Shown: positions 1 through 12,015, counted from the first letter of the stretch. The stretch is 64,000 bases of DNA from Ricinus communis (GCF_019578655.1 NC_063257.1:14632001-14696000); one strand, 5' to 3'. A program made the numbers and translations. Notes: generated by a model from the letters alone, not told the origin.

Positions 1-784
1 GGGCATCCCCGTCCTCTTTTTAGTATTGAAATAGCACGAGTGTAACTAAATGAGCTCTTTCAAGATGCTCATTCTCCACTATTTCATCTAAAGAGTAAAC
101 ATACTCATTGGGTTTAGGATATGCTCTTTGGTAATCTAATATAGTAGTAAATTCTTCGGGCCTTGGTTCCCATAAATTCCTCTTCCTATAGTATGGTACC
201 CATCTTCTAGGTGATGATGAATCGGGTATGAGAAAATTTCTCCTCCCAAACTTAGTTGGATATGGTTAGGGTGATCTTTAATGACATGGATATGGTGATT
301 TCGACCTATGCCTAGCTCTAAATGGTGATGGTGATGGATATGGTGATGAAGGAACATCATACACATGATTATCCCTAGAACTTATGGTTACGGCGAAAAG
401 CATGTAGAATTTAGAGGGAGTGGAAAAGGGTTCTATTTATAGAGTTAATATTAAGAGTTATAACCCTTGTTAAAATTGGGTATTTATAATAATAAAAACT
501 AAGATTCTAGATATCTTAATAAAGCTAAACTTCTAATCCCTATAGAAAAAGGAAAATAAGAGAACAATTGAAATACAAATACTAGGTCATTCCTAATTAA
601 ATAAAACATTAATATCCTTATAGGATCTAACTAAAACTGAGATAGGCTCAACCTATAAAAATTGAACTAAGGCCCAAATAAATGGGTATGTTGAGCCCAT
701 TATTCTTTAAACAATAACAAACAACATAACCTAAACATAAATAACTAATAAAAATAAACTAAATAAATAAATATCACTAAATAG
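1..784 (-). other. 3' region of Athila/Tat-type gypsy element, with TATA box and short open frame
   Basis: This lies downstream of the integrase on the minus strand, where Athila/Tat elements have a long untranslated or env-like region. A good TATA box (minus CTATAAATAG, 433-442) is followed by two overlapping open frames. One (136-366) is a histidine-rich 76-aa frame that comes from CAC/CAT repeats. The other, between about 270 and 30, reads through roughly 80 codons without a stop and has a more ordinary composition, including the short run YQRAYPKPNEYVYSLDE. I recognise neither product. No copy of the right-hand LTR (6177 onwards) is seen here, so the 3' LTR is off the window or lost. Confidence 0.4.
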
Positions 785-808
785 TAAGTTGCCTCCTACT
801 AAGTGCTT
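785..808 (-). other. Conserved post-pol purine motif of Athila/Tat elements
   Basis: On the minus strand this reads as AAGCACTT, then AGTAGGAGGCAAC. It resembles the GCGCTT…TGGGAGGCAACCCA block that follows pol in Athila/Tat elements. A clearer version sits at 16484-16507 in the deleted element downstream. It marks the 3' end of pol and is consistent with the minus-strand orientation of the element. Confidence 0.5.
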
Positions 809-899
809 CTTTAATGTCATCTTAGCTAGATATCTAGATATCTTCTCATGTTGACTCGAGAAGTTATAAAACTTCTTTTCCCAAGTCAAATTCGCCTCT

Positions 900-1840
900 A
901 AGATACAATTTCAATCTATGGCTATTAACTTTAAATTCACCCTTTTCATGATGCATTAACTCAATTGCTCTATATGGAAAAACTTGTTTAACCACAAATG
1001 GACTTGACCAGATTTTAACTTACCTGGAAAAAGTCAAAGTCACGAATTGAATAGAAGTACCATATCTCTAGCTTGAAACTCTCTTCTTAGCTTGATCCAA
1101 GTATCATGCCATTTCTTTGTGCATTCCTTTGTTAGACGAGCATTCTCATAAGCATGAAGCTGCCATTCATCCAGCTCATTGAGCTACAATTTTCTTTTCA
1201 AACCTGCACTAGCTAGATCAAGGTTAACTAGCTTTATGCTCATTCTCAACAGGTAGACGACAAGATTCCCATATACTAATCTATAAGGAGTAGTGCCTAG
1301 GGCTGTTTTAAAAGCAGTTCTATAAGCCTACATGGTATCATCAAGTTTCATAGAGTAATCCTTCTTAGATCGCTTAACAGTTTTCTCAAGAATTCTCTTA
1401 AGCTCTCTATTCGTGTTTTCTACTTGGCCACTAGTTTGAGGGTGATAGGGGGCAGTAAATTTATGTGTGACACCAACCCTTCTTAACACTTTCTCTAGCT
1501 GGGCATTACAAAAGTGTGTGTCCCTATCATTAATAATGGCCATAGGGATGCCAAACCTATAGAAAATCTCTTTCAAGAATTTTACTACTATTCTAGCATC
1601 ATTGTGAGGCAAAGCTTGTGCTTCAACCCATTTAGAAACACAATCAGTAACCACTAAGATATATTTATTACTAAAAGAAGTAGGAAATGGCCCATAAAGT
1701 CGATGCCCTATACATCAAAAATTTCACATTTGAATGTATCCTTGAATAGAGTTGGCCAATAAAACCTTACTTCTAGTACATTTTGAGATGTTCTGCTTGC
1801 TCTATAATATCCTCAAGCTAGTCCATTATAGCAATGACCA
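900..1840 (-). pseudogene. Gypsy integrase remnant
   Basis: The longest open piece (1328-1654, 108 aa) is the DDE catalytic core. It shows D in MVTDCVSKW, D in INDRDTHF, HPQTSGQVE with the catalytic E, and a following NRELKRILE helix. All three acidic residues are present. Upstream (1690-1840) the usual HHCC zinc finger is shortened: the frame goes from a tRNA-ligase-like spacer almost directly to the core, so the CC half seems deleted. C-terminal integrase sequence with stops continues to about 900. Confidence 0.85.
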
Positions 1841-2700
1841 AGAATGCTAATGGATTCCGGCCATGCCATACACCTCCTTATTATAAGTATAGGGTCTTTT
1901 CAAAAGTAATATTTCAAGTCAGCAAATAATTTCTTCTTTTGTGGATAAGAATAATCTCTTGGAAGTTCTCTTGCAACAAGATAATTTGCAAAATCAGCAT
2001 ACTATGGAATAGAAAGATCAGAATTACTTACCAAACTTACCATAGCATACAATTGCTCATCTAGAAAATGATCATTAATATCCTTTTCATGTAACCTCTC
2101 TAAATGAGGGTTCTTTAGAAGTGATAAATGGTCAGCCACAAAGTTTTCTGCTCCTCTTTTGTCTTGTGTCTCCAAGTCAAATTTCTACAAAACTAAAACC
2201 CATCTTATTAATCTCAATTTTGCATCAGCCTTAGAGAATAAATACCTCAATGCCGAGTGATTAGTATACAATCACTTTTGATAGTATCATGTATGATCAA
2301 AACTTGTCAAAAGCAAAGATAACTGCAAGCAATTTTGTTTCAATGGTAGTGTAGTTTTCTTACGCTTCAATCATCATTTTATTTGCGTAATAGAAGGGGT
2401 AAAAATGTTATTCTCTTTTACTAAGAACGACTCCAATTATGAAATTACTCACATCACACATTAGCTTAAATGGTAGACTCTAGTCTGGTGCTACCATTAT
2501 TGGGGCATTGACAAGCTTGGCTTTTAAAGAGGAAAAGCTGCCATACAATCTTCATCAAACTCAAAGTCAATGTCTTTCTTTAAAAGCCTAGTAAGGGGTC
2601 TTGCTATTTTAGAGAAGTCTTTAATGAATCTATGGTAAAAGCCCGCATGTCCAAGAAAACTCCTAATAGCTTTCATAGATGACAGAGGTGATAGTTTTTT
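1840..2700 (-). pseudogene. Gypsy RNase H and connection region remnant
   Basis: Minus-strand translation in shifting frames gives RNase H and tether wording (for example ADFANYLVARELP near 1960-2000). Stops are frequent. The segment links the RT palm below 3300 to the integrase above and keeps the standard gypsy domain order. Confidence 0.65.
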
Positions 2701-3300
2701 ATAGTCTTAATTTTTGCTCGGTCCACCTCAATTCCCTTGCTTGAGATTTTATATCATAAAACACTACCCTCTTATACTATAAAATGGCATTTCTTCCAAT
2801 TCAAACCAAGTTAGTCTCTTCATATCTAATCAAAACCCTCTCCAAATGCTCTAATCATTATTCAAATGAATTTTCATGAATACAAAAATCATCCATGAAG
2901 ACTTCCATAATATCCTCTACTCAATTATCGAAGATAGAGATCATGCACCTCTGAAACGTAGCTGGTGGATTACACAAACCAAATGGCATTCTTATATAAG
3001 TGAAGGTTCCATATGGCATGTGAATGTGGTCTTCTCTTGATCTTTATGAGCTATTGGAATCTGAAAGTACCCTGACAAACCATCTAAGAAGTGGTAATAT
3101 TTATGCCTTGATAATCTTTCTAGCATCTGATTAATAAAGGGCAATGGGAAATGATCTTTCCTAGTGGCATCATTCAACTTCCTATAGTCGATGCACACTC
3201 TCCAACCTGTTGCTATTCTTGTTAGTATAAGCTCATTGTTTTCATTTTCCACGATCGTAATGCCTCCTTTCTTAGGGATCACTTGTCTTGGGCTTAGCTA
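2700..3300 (-). pseudogene. Gypsy reverse transcriptase remnant
   Basis: The 96-aa open piece (2992-3282) carries RT blocks 1-3: VCIDYRKLNDATRKDHFPLP and FLDGLSGYFQIPIA. Further down the strand, near 2882-2920, the frame reads VFMDDFCIH, the Athila/Tat form (FMDD) of the YxDD active site, still intact. The frame is broken between these pieces. Confidence 0.9.
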
Positions 3301-3754
3301 AGAACTGTCTGAAATAGGATAAATTATCCCTGCATCAAAAAGCTTAATCACTTCCTTCTTTACTGCCTCTTTCATGTTGGAGTTGAGACGCCTTTGGGGC
3401 TGTACTACAATCTTAAATTCTTCTTCCATAAGGATCTTGTGGGTGCAAAATGAAGGGCCTATTCCCTTAATGTCTGCAATTTTCTAACCTATTGCCCTTT
3501 GTCTCCTTCTTAACACTTTGGACTTCTAGTAATTCAACACTAACTATTACTAGTAGTTTGGATCCTTCCATTAAGAATATGTATTCTAGATGAGATGGGA
3601 GCTACTTAAGCTCCAAGGTAGGTGGGTCCTCATATGATGCTCTCATCCTCTCTTCTTTTGTCATTTCAATAGACTCGAATGCCTTCTTTCGCATTGGTTT
3701 CACTGCCCTAAGATAAGCAAGCTACTCTAAGGTGTCTTCCATCTCACACTTTTC

Positions 3755-4240
3755 CTACTCATGTACCAAACATAACTCAAGCGAGTCTTCAGTAACAATA
3801 GATGAAATCAAATTAACGATGTTATGTTTAATCTTATCATCACTAAAGTTCAGGTCATCAAGTACAAATGGATGTTTCATCTCATTGGAAATCTGAAAAG
3901 TCACTTGCTCTTCCCTTACTAAGAATAAGCTTACCATCATGCACATCAATGATGGCCTTAGTTGTAGCAAGAAAAGGGTCTTCCTAAAATAAGGAAAATA
4001 TTGACAGTTTATCCATATCCATAATTATAAAATTCATAGAAAATATAAACTCTTGAACCTTAACTAGCACATCCTCAATGATACCCCTAGGATATATAAT
4101 AGATCTATTGGCTAATTGAATACTCATGAGTGTTGGCTTAGGTTCTCCAAGTCCTAGTTGCTTAAATAATTTATAAGGCATAACACTAATGCTAGCCCTA
4201 AATCAACCAATGCATTATCAACATTGTAATTACTAATAAA
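3755..4240 (-). pseudogene. Gypsy aspartic protease remnant
   Basis: The open piece 3984-4181 reads MPYKLFKQLGLGEPKPT, then LANRSIIYPRGIIEDVLVKV, the Athila/Tat retropepsin. Just upstream the frame reads VDLGLALVL where the family has DLGAS: the aspartate and glycine survive, the rest of the loop does not. 3755-3970 continues the linker to RT. Confidence 0.8.
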
Positions 4241-4879
4241 ATAGGGAATAGTAAAACTCCCTCGGTCTTTTAGCTTCTTTGATAGTCGCCTCTAGATGAT
4301 TTTCGAGCTCTTTTCTTACAGTTGCACCATGAATACTTCCTCAAGTTTCCTCTTGTTAGAAAGGAATTCCTTTAAGAACTTAGCATACTTGGGCATCTAC
4401 GAGAAAGCTTCCACGAAAGGTATATTGATATGCTATTCTTTAAAAAGTTCAAGAAACTTACCAAATTGTGTATCTATTTTGTCTTTTTGAAGACGGGCTA
4501 AAAAAGGCACTCTCGGTTGATACTCCTTCACAAAAGGAGTAGGCTTTGGTGTTGCTTATGCTTTCTCTTCCTCTTTAGCCTCTTCATCCTTTTGCTCATC
4601 AACTACCTTTTCAATCGCAGTTGAACTCTCATCTGCTTCTTTCACTTTAGTTCCCAATTCCTTACCACTCCTCAATGTAATAACTTTAAGCTACTTCTTA
4701 GGATTAGCTTCTATGTTACCTAGCAAACTTTTGTAAGGCCTTTCATTTAATAGTTTTGCAATATGCCCCACTTGATTCTCTAAGTTGTGAATTGAAGCTT
4801 GCAGGTTCCTAAGAGTAGTTTTTGTAGATTGGAACCGAGTTTCAGAAGTTGAGATGAAGTTCTCCATCATCTCCTCTAA

Positions 4880-6060
4880 TTTGTTCCTTTTAGGAGGAAC
4901 CTGTTACTAGTTTTACTTCTGAAATCCTAGTGGTAAAGGTCTTTGTTGATTTTGATTTTTCCAAGAGAAATTTAGATGATTTCTCCACCCCGGATTGTAA
5001 GTATTGTTGTAGGGGTTATTCTACTACCTAGGAGCATTTTCTACATAATCAACCTGCTCTGGCTTAGCAAAAGTATTGCCATTTTGCAATCTTGACTTTA
5101 ATGACCACCCCTACACCAATCACAAGTCATAACTTGTCCTTATCTTCCAAATAAAGACATAGTCAAAGCATCCATCTTCTTGCTTATAGCCTCTACACCT
5201 TTGACTCGAACCTGCTCTCTTGGATTTTGCCACTGATAGTTCGTGACTGCTATGTCTTGAATACGATTCATAGCTTGCTTTAGAGTCTTTTTATTTAATG
5301 ATCCACCTGTTGCAGCATTAATAGGTTGTTTACTTGCCTAATTGAGTCCATTGAAGAATGTTTGAATTTGCAGCTATAAGGGTAAACCATAATGTGGACA
5401 ACTCCTTAATAAATCCTTGAACCGTTCCTAACAATCATACAAAGTCTCATTCTCCTCTTGAAGAAACCCTGCTATATCGTTCCTCAACTTCGCCGTCTTA
5501 GAAGGTGGAAAGTATCTCTCTAAGAATTTCTCAACCAACTGATTCATGTTATAAATGTCCTAGCTGGAAACGATTTCAACCACTTCTTTGGCTTATCCCT
5601 CAATTAGAATGGGAATAGCCTTAATCTAATATCATCATATGATACCCCCTTAATCTTGAAGCTATCACAAATCTCAAGAAAATCATCCAAATGAGTATTT
5701 AGATCCTCATTTGGCAAACCATCAAACATGCAATTGTTTTGCCCCATCTGAATAATGTTGGGCTTAATCTCAAAATTGTTTGCAATAATATTCGGTCTAA
5801 CAGTACTCGATGTAGCCCTATTTACAATTGGGCATGTTCTTGCATGGCCATCTTCCTAAGTAGAGCTGCCATTCTTAATTATTCCTCTCCTTGGTTTGGT
5901 TCCTCTCAATTCTCCTAATTATAATTTTGGAACTATGCCACTGTTTCAGCTAAAGCTCATTCTTTTTCCTCTCTTCACTACTTCCTCAAAGTTTTTTCCA
6001 ACTCTAGTTTGTAAGTGAATAGTTCCGTTGAACTAGCTTAAGTCATGCATAGATTCAAGT
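4880..6060 (-). pseudogene. Gypsy gag remnant with CCHC knuckle
   Basis: This is gag of the minus-strand element, read from about 6058 downwards through many stops. A zinc knuckle is visible at about 5086-5124 (CDWCRGGH, stop, SQDC: CX2CX4HX4C spacing). A lysine-rich linker to the protease follows. There is no long intact frame, so it is a pseudogene. Confidence 0.7.
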
Positions 6061-6152
6061 ATTTAAAGAAAACACAAACACAACAAGAATAATCAAATAA
6101 AAATAATAAATCATTAGCTTTTGAATTACTAATAATATCATAATAGAAAAGT

Positions 6153-6170
6153 TCCCCGGCAACGGTGCTA
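6153..6170 (-). other. Primer-binding site, tRNA-Asp type
   Basis: On the minus strand this reads TAGCACCGTTGCCGGGGA, directly downstream of the LTR end. It differs at two positions from TGGCGCCGTTGCCGGGGA, the complement of the 3' end of plant tRNA-Asp used by Athila/Tat elements. Confidence 0.85.
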
Positions 6171-6176
6171 AAAACA

Positions 6177-7400
6177 TGATGTACGCTATCCACACACGAT
6201 AAAGTGCACTGATCATATCAAGTAATAAAGTGATGAATAAGAGTATCGTTCCACTAGGAATACTTAATTGTGAATACTATTTTCAATCATATACTAATGT
6301 TTAACAATCAAATGTAGTTTGGTTATAGTAATATTTAAAAGTGAACTAATATTAAAAATAAGGATTAAACAATTGGTGTATTTATCAAATATAAAGTCTA
6401 TTCAGGTAATGAATCCCTCTAATAAGTTGAATACTTCATGAAATAAATAGCAATTAAATCAAAACCATGAGTTGAGTTGGCATTCCATAAAATTAGGTAA
6501 AAATCTTTCTCAAGTGATTAAACCCCTAATTCCTAAAAGGAAGGAGAAGAATCTCTTCTCAAACCCACTTAGGTCATGCATTAAGATTAAGAAACTATTA
6601 AACCAAAGGATCTTGTAGATCTATCTCTAGTATCCTAATTAATCCTCAATCCCTAAGATGTGATCAATTCATAAATAGTTAATCAATTTATGAAAATAAA
6701 TCCCAATCAATACGTCGACTTATCAATTAAAATAGATGATTAGGTAATCAAAGAAATAAAACAAATAATAGAAAAGATTAATTGCATTAACTTTGCATCA
6801 ATCCACACAATACAAATTAGGGTTCACCAAAACCCAAATACTAAGAAGATTAGTTCCTACATGTTGTAATAATGAAATGAAGAATAGGGAAAGGAGATTT
6901 CAAATTATTCATGGATGATTAGAGATTAAATCTTCAATCTTCAATCTCAAAAAACAATGATAGAAATGATGTTCTTCCTTGAAAAAATAACCAATCAAAC
7001 CCTAAGAAATAAAAGTAAATAAATTTTCTAAGTGTTTCTCTCTTTAGAAATGAAATAATAATGGAATCCTCCAAAACAACCCTAAAAGTTCTTTTAAATA
7101 GTGTATTTTAATTAACCACACGGGCACCACACGGTTGTGTGATGTCCCAAATTCATCTATGGTTGAATCTTCATCTTCTAGGTCACACGGGAGTGTGACC
7201 TACTCGTGTGAGCCTAATGCGCATTCTGCCTTTTTAGACTGGGTGACACGGGAAGGCACATGGATGTGCCATCTTCCCGTGTTAAGCTCTACCATAATAT
7301 GCCATTTTTCTTGATTCATACGGGAAGCATATGATGACTCTAAACCTTCATGAAATGTATTCTCTACCATAATGCACACACATTGCACGGTTAGTGCAAC
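6177..7400 (-). repeat. 5' LTR of the Athila/Tat element (right boundary approximate)
   Basis: The 3' end of the LTR (minus ...GTACATCA) is placed by the adjoining primer site. The 5' end is not fixed because the partner LTR is not in the window. A TATA-like run and a set of CACACGG/CCGTGTG inverted motifs lie in the 7080-7290 part, which is probably U3/promoter DNA. Confidence 0.6.
7246..7282. repeat. Strong hairpin in the LTR
   Basis: ACACGGGAAGGCACA, a TGGA loop, then TGTGC-CAT-CTTCCCGTGT forms a 15-bp perfect stem with one 3-nt bulge. Similar shorter inverted CACACGG/CCGTGTG motifs flank it at 7118-7210. Confidence 0.8.
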
Positions 7401-7727
7401 TCATGTAACATAAAAATGATAGTTAGGTTTTGAGTTATTTTTCATAAGTCATTTCTCACAAACCCTAGCCACCACCCTGGTTTCTCTCTATTTTGCATCT
7501 CTTTCACTTTTGTTCTTGCATTTTACCCTCGTTTCTTCTCATTTTCCTTCCATTCTTCATCATTTTCAATTAGTTTAACTCTATTCCAAATCTTTTTCAA
7601 GTCATTTTGTTCAAAAGATTAAGTTTTAGTTAGTGAATATCATGGATAAGGGAAAAACTAAGCAAACATCATTTCACAAGCCAATGAGGAAGAGGGCAAG
7701 AGAAACGGGTCCATTTGTCATGGCAGG
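7401..7727 (+). other. Leader-like DNA and a short retroelement ORF start, origin unclear
   Basis: A pyrimidine-rich stretch resembling a 5' leader is followed by an ATG at about 7642. The frame gives a basic 34-aa start (MDKGKTKQTSFHKPMRKRAR), then a stop. It resembles in style the ORF start at 10396 (lysine/arginine-rich, KGKGK). It ends where copia integrase sequence begins at about 7728. Its parent element is not identified. Confidence 0.3.
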
Positions 7728-8230
7728 GAAGCACCAAATTTGAACAAAACTTCTTATGAGCTATAGAATGGATGAAAGCCCAAGATTTCATATCTTAGAG
7801 TATTTGGATGAAAATGGTATATTCTAAACACCAAGGACGATCTTGGAAACTTTCAGCCAAAATGGATGAAGGTATATTTTTAGGCTATTCCTCATTTAGT
7901 AAAGCTTATAGGGTGTTTAATAGAAATTCTATGGTAGTTGAGGAGTCTATGAATGTTGTGTTTGATGAGTCTAGTACACTTGATCTTGGGAAAAGGCTTT
8001 TTTGTTAATTTTGTAGGTGATTTTGAGAAGCTTGACATTAATGGAGATGATCATCAAGTGGAAGAGACCTGTGAAGATCATTCCCAAAGCATCGAACCTT
8101 CTTTTCCACCTCAAGAGGAAGCACCTCAAAAGTTGCCAAGAGAATGGAGGGAACCCCAAGGGGCATCCTAAGGAACTAATAATAGGTGACCTTTCGGTGT
8201 AAGTACTACATCTTATTTTAAACATTTAGA
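7728..8230 (+). pseudogene. Copia integrase C-terminal remnant
   Basis: The frame KTSYEL, stop, NG (family: ELWNGRKP) starts at about 7740. It shifts by one base near 7860 into DEGIFLGYSSFSKAYRVFN and VVEESMNVVFDES (7808-8008), the conserved C-terminal end of copia integrase. Three stops replace expected W, R and C codons, typical of C-to-T decay of methylated elements. The catalytic core is missing. Confidence 0.88.
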
Positions 8231-8239
8231 AAATAATCT

Positions 8240-9292
8240 TGCTTTTGTCTCTCAAATTGAGCTAAGGACCATTAATGAGACTCTTAATGATGAGTGTTGG
8301 GTGATTGCTATACAAGAGATACTCAATAAATTTGAGAAAAACCAAGTGTGAGAACTTGTTCCTAGACCTAAAGATCATCCTATTATAGGTTGTAAATGGG
8401 TGTATAGAAACAAGTTAGATGAGCAAGATTCCATCACTAGGAATAAGGCCCGATTGGTTGCCAAAGGATATAACCAAGAGGAAGGCATTGAATATAATAA
8501 AACTTTTGCTCTCATAGCAAGATTAGAAGGAATTAGAATTTTTCTAGTATATGCTTGCCATATGAATTTTAAATTTTTTCAAATGGATGTTAAAAGTGCA
8601 TTCTTAAATGGTTTTATTGAAGAAGAAGTGTATGTTGAACAACCTCCTGGTTTTGAGTATCATGAGTTTCCAAACCATACTTTCAATTTTTCAAAAGCCT
8701 TATATAATTTAAAACAAGCACCTAGAGTTTGGCATGAAAGGGTTAGCACATTTTTCTTCAAAATAGTTTTTCAAAAGGGAAGACTGACACTATATTATTT
8801 GTAAAAACTTATAATCATGATACCTTGATTGTTCAAATATATGTTGATGATATAGTATCTAATGCTACTAATGAATCCTTATGTAAGGAATTTTCTAAGT
8901 TCATGATTAGAGAGTTTGAGATGAGCATGATAGGGGAACTCGAGTTCTTCCTAGGATTGCAAATCAAACAATACAAGGATGACATCTTCATCAACCAATC
9001 CAAGTACACAAAAGAACCTCTTAAAAAGTTTAGAATGGAGGGATGCAAGATGGCCAAGACACTAATGAGCACATCAATAAAATTAGACAAAGATAAAAAG
9101 GGTACGCCAACTGATGAGAAGAAATATAGAGGTATGATTAGATCTCTACTTTATCTCACGGCTTCTAGACTCGATATCATGTATAGTGTTTGCTTGTGTG
9201 CTTGTTTTCAACCTAGTCATAGAGATTCACACTTGCATGCCGTTAAGATAATTCTAAAATATTTGCATGGCACCATGCATTTAGGCCTTTAA
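8240..9292 (+). pseudogene. Copia reverse transcriptase remnant
   Basis: Two open pieces (8400-8804 and 8825-9292) cover the RT. They show [52 protein letters not shown] and the active site IYVDDIV at about 8835-8855, all in family order. A frameshift at about 8800 separates them. The second piece ends in the RT-to-RNase H connector (PTDEKKYRGMIRSLLYLT). Upstream, 8240-8400 encodes the usual pre-RT linker with one stop. Confidence 0.93.
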
Positions 9293-9780
9293 TATCCAAT
9301 AGATACATCATTTAACATAGTAGGCTTCTCAGATGCCGATTATGTGGGTAGTCTCTTAGATAGAAAGAGCACTTTCAGAACTTGCCATTTCTTAGAAGCA
9401 TGTTTAGTTTTATGGTTTAGTAAGAAATAAGTCTTGGTTACCTTATCTATCGCTCATGCAGAATATGTGGTGGCGGTTGTTATTGTACTCAAGTTCTTTG
9501 GATAAAGCAACAACTCAAGGATTATGGTCAAGTGCTTAATTACATTCCTATTACGTGTGATAACACTGGTGCTATAAATTTGTCTAAGAACCCTATTCAA
9601 CATTATAAGAGTAAACACATAGACATTAGCAATCACTTTTGGGAGATCATGTGCAAAATGGTAATATGGTATTAGAATTCATTAATACTAATAACCAACT
9701 TGCTGATATTTTCACCAAACCCCTAAGTAATGAAAGACTAAACTTTATTAAAAAGAAACTTGGTATGATTGATGGTAATT
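9293..9780 (+). pseudogene. Copia RNase H remnant
   Basis: This continues from the RT in broken frames: FSDADYVG with the first acidic residue, then AHAEYV with the glutamate, then a tail ending LNFIKKKLGMIDG at about 9770. Several frameshifts are present. After pol, 9790-10250 is AT-rich and contains two GCGGTCGTG/GCACGATCG-type motifs also found in the LTR family. Confidence 0.85.
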
Positions 9781-10253
9781 TTTTTTGAGTAGTTTGCTTG
9801 ATTAATTGATTATTGTGTATATGTGCTCATTGATGCAATTTCTATTAAATGGAATAAATAGGAATCATAATTGATGCATTAGCATTACATCCATTCATAT
9901 GTTACAGGGATTATTTGTCACAAGGGGCAAAATGATGTAACTTTTCAAAGTTTTTCTCAATTTTTCAAAAATCGCGGTCGTGATGCCTAGGCACGATCGT
10001 AAAATGCAGCCAAAATCAAAGCCTTGCTTTTGCCAAATTTTTAGTCATTTTTGCGATTGCACCCTCAACATTCGCGGTTGCTAAGCTAGTCAAACTAGCT
10101 GTTCTGACAGAAATTTGAATTTTGTAGTCGCACTCATGTACCACAGTTACGAAAAGCTTAATTTCTACAAAAACATTACCGTTACATTTGAACATTTTAC
10201 GAGGTGTTACTCCTTTTAAATGAAATTTTACCTTTCTTTTACATGATTTTTGG

Positions 10254-10260
10254 TATAAAT
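10254..10260 (+). promoter_or_regulatory. TATA box before the env-like ORF
   Basis: TATAAAT lies 136-142 bp upstream of the ATG at 10396 and is followed by a CT-rich leader. It could give the env-like ORF its own transcript. This is inferred from sequence only. Confidence 0.4.
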
Positions 10261-10395
10261 ACAACATTCTTCATTTCTACATGCATTCTAACACATATTC
10301 TTCTTTTTTACTCTTAAATTTGAATCTTTGTCTCTTAAAGACTTTTTTCTCAAAGCAATTTCCTTGCATCACTTCATCTATCCTTCATTTTTTTA

Positions 10396-11561
10396 ATGGC
10401 TCCCAAGAGAACCACAACTCAAGCAAGCAAGGGCAAGGGTAAGGCCTTAGATCAAGAAACTCTTGCCTCCTCTCTTGACATCTCCATTAGAATGAAGGGA
10501 GCAACTTAAGTGGCTAGAAATAAATATAAGATTCATGCCAAAAAGAAATTTTAAGCTACAAGAGCCCCTCTTAATGTAGACTTTTGAAAGCTTTGAGTCT
10601 ATGAAGATGTTCTCAATACAACATCTAAATAGATAGACGTATCTATTCTAATGTAGATGTGTACAAGGAACTTACATTGGAATTCTTTTTTTTTTGGAAG
10701 TAAGTAATTGGCATGGGGGAGAGTTAGGCTACTTTGGTATCACCTTCAACCTCTTTAGGCAAAAGTTTTCCCTCATAAGGAATGATTTTAGAAAAATCTT
10801 CAACTTTCAAGATCATGGAGTCACCGCCCTTAGAGGGTTGGAGGTAAGTTTGGTCACTTTTTGAAAAAACCATTTATATTGAAACAAAACTAGACAGAGA
10901 TTCCAATGATAAACACATAAAATCCCTCCTCCATTGGACCCTCTATAGATTGATCACCCTCACAATTCATGGAAGGTGTGATGGGAATGAGAAAATAACT
11001 CAAAAGGGTCTATGCATCCTCTATTGCATGATCCACAACAGACTTATTCATTATCATATTTTCTCATTGACCATTTTATGCACCTTGCAAAGTCTTCATG
11101 TGGATGCATACTTTTTATCCATGAGCACCAATTACATCACCCTTTAATATTTGCTTCATTCCAAAGTGATTAAGAAGAAAGGTGATGATTCCTATGAGGT
11201 AATATTGGGTGTTACAGCTATCTCCACCATGGAGCAAGCAAAGGAAAAGAAGAGGGCATGGTTGAATATTGAAGAAGGGAAAGAAGAAGAAGAGGTTGAG
11301 GAGACACCAAGTGAGAAAGAAATGGCGGAGCAAGAGACAGGTGTTCCATAAAGGAGGATCACCTAAAGGGATAAAATGATGATCTTCATGACCAAGCAAG
11401 CCAAAAGTATTGAAAAATTCTATAGGCTTCTTAAGCATATTCATGAGAATCTCATTGAGATCCAAAAACATCAAGGTATCCTTCCTTGTCATCTAGATTC
11501 GTGGTGGCTCTTCAAAGATGAAAATAGTGAAGATGAAGAGGAAAATGAAGAGGAGTCTTAG
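10396..11561 (+). pseudogene. Env-like ORF ('putative plant transposon protein' type) of the SIRE-type element, broken
   Basis: It starts MAPKRTTTQASKGKGKA and has a stop after 37 codons. Degenerate sequence follows, then open pieces at 10950-11147 (ITLTIHGRCDGNEKITQKGL then CILYCMIHNRLIHYH), 11151-11351 and 11376-11561. The middle piece matches the layout of the plant-transposon-protein domain found in the third ORF of SIRE-like and Athila elements. The tail is acidic and coiled-coil-like (EEGKEEEEVEE; EDEEENEEES). Function is unknown even in the family; I see no clear transmembrane segment. Confidence 0.6.
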
Positions 11562-12001
11562 TGGTTCTCAAGACATCTAGAGCCTTTCTTTCCTTCTCTC
11601 ATTTCATCTCATTCATTTGCATCTTATATCTTCTTTATGTCTTTTTAAGCTTTTTTTGTCTTTTTTTTGTTTGATTGTCTTTAGCCCCCTCTTATGATTG
11701 TAATCTCACATCTCTAATTATTAATAAAGTTATTGTTCCTTTTCCATTATTGTGTTTATATTATTTATTTATGATCGTCTCTTTTGCTCTTTTTGATATT
11801 GATAAAGAGGGATAGATGAGTAAAGGGGGAAGATTAGTCTAATGGAGAAATGAGTTAAAGAAAATAAAATATATATAAAGATTAAGGAGGAGTAAATATA
11901 TAACCTTTAAAAGATAATTTTAGAATTCATTCAAAATTTTAAGTCTAAGTAACATTTACTTTATGTTTTTTATCCTCTAACTCAATTTGTTTCTCAAAAT
12001 T
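11562..12001 (+). other. 3' untranslated region of the SIRE-type element
   Basis: T-rich DNA between the env-like ORF and the polypurine tract, with an AATAAAG polyadenylation-like signal near 11724. No further coding is seen. Confidence 0.5.
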
Positions 12002-12015
12002 AAAAAGGAGGAGAT
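12002..12015 (+). other. Polypurine tract
   Basis: AAAAAGGAGGAGAT sits directly before the TGTTAACC start of the LTR. This is the SIRE-type arrangement and fixes the LTR 5' end. Confidence 0.85.

Larger units (their letters stand above)
785..7400 (-). mobile_element. Ty3/gypsy retrotransposon, Athila/Tat type, 3'-truncated or continuing off the window
   Basis: The minus-strand order is 5' LTR (6177 to about 7400), tRNA-Asp type primer site (6153-6170), gag with a zinc knuckle, protease, reverse transcriptase, RNase H, integrase, and the post-pol motif. The order PR-RT-RH-IN is that of Ty3/gypsy. The primer site and the protease/RT wording match Athila/Tat. Stops and frameshifts break every domain, so this copy is dead. 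Its 3' LTR is not in the window. Confidence 0.85.
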
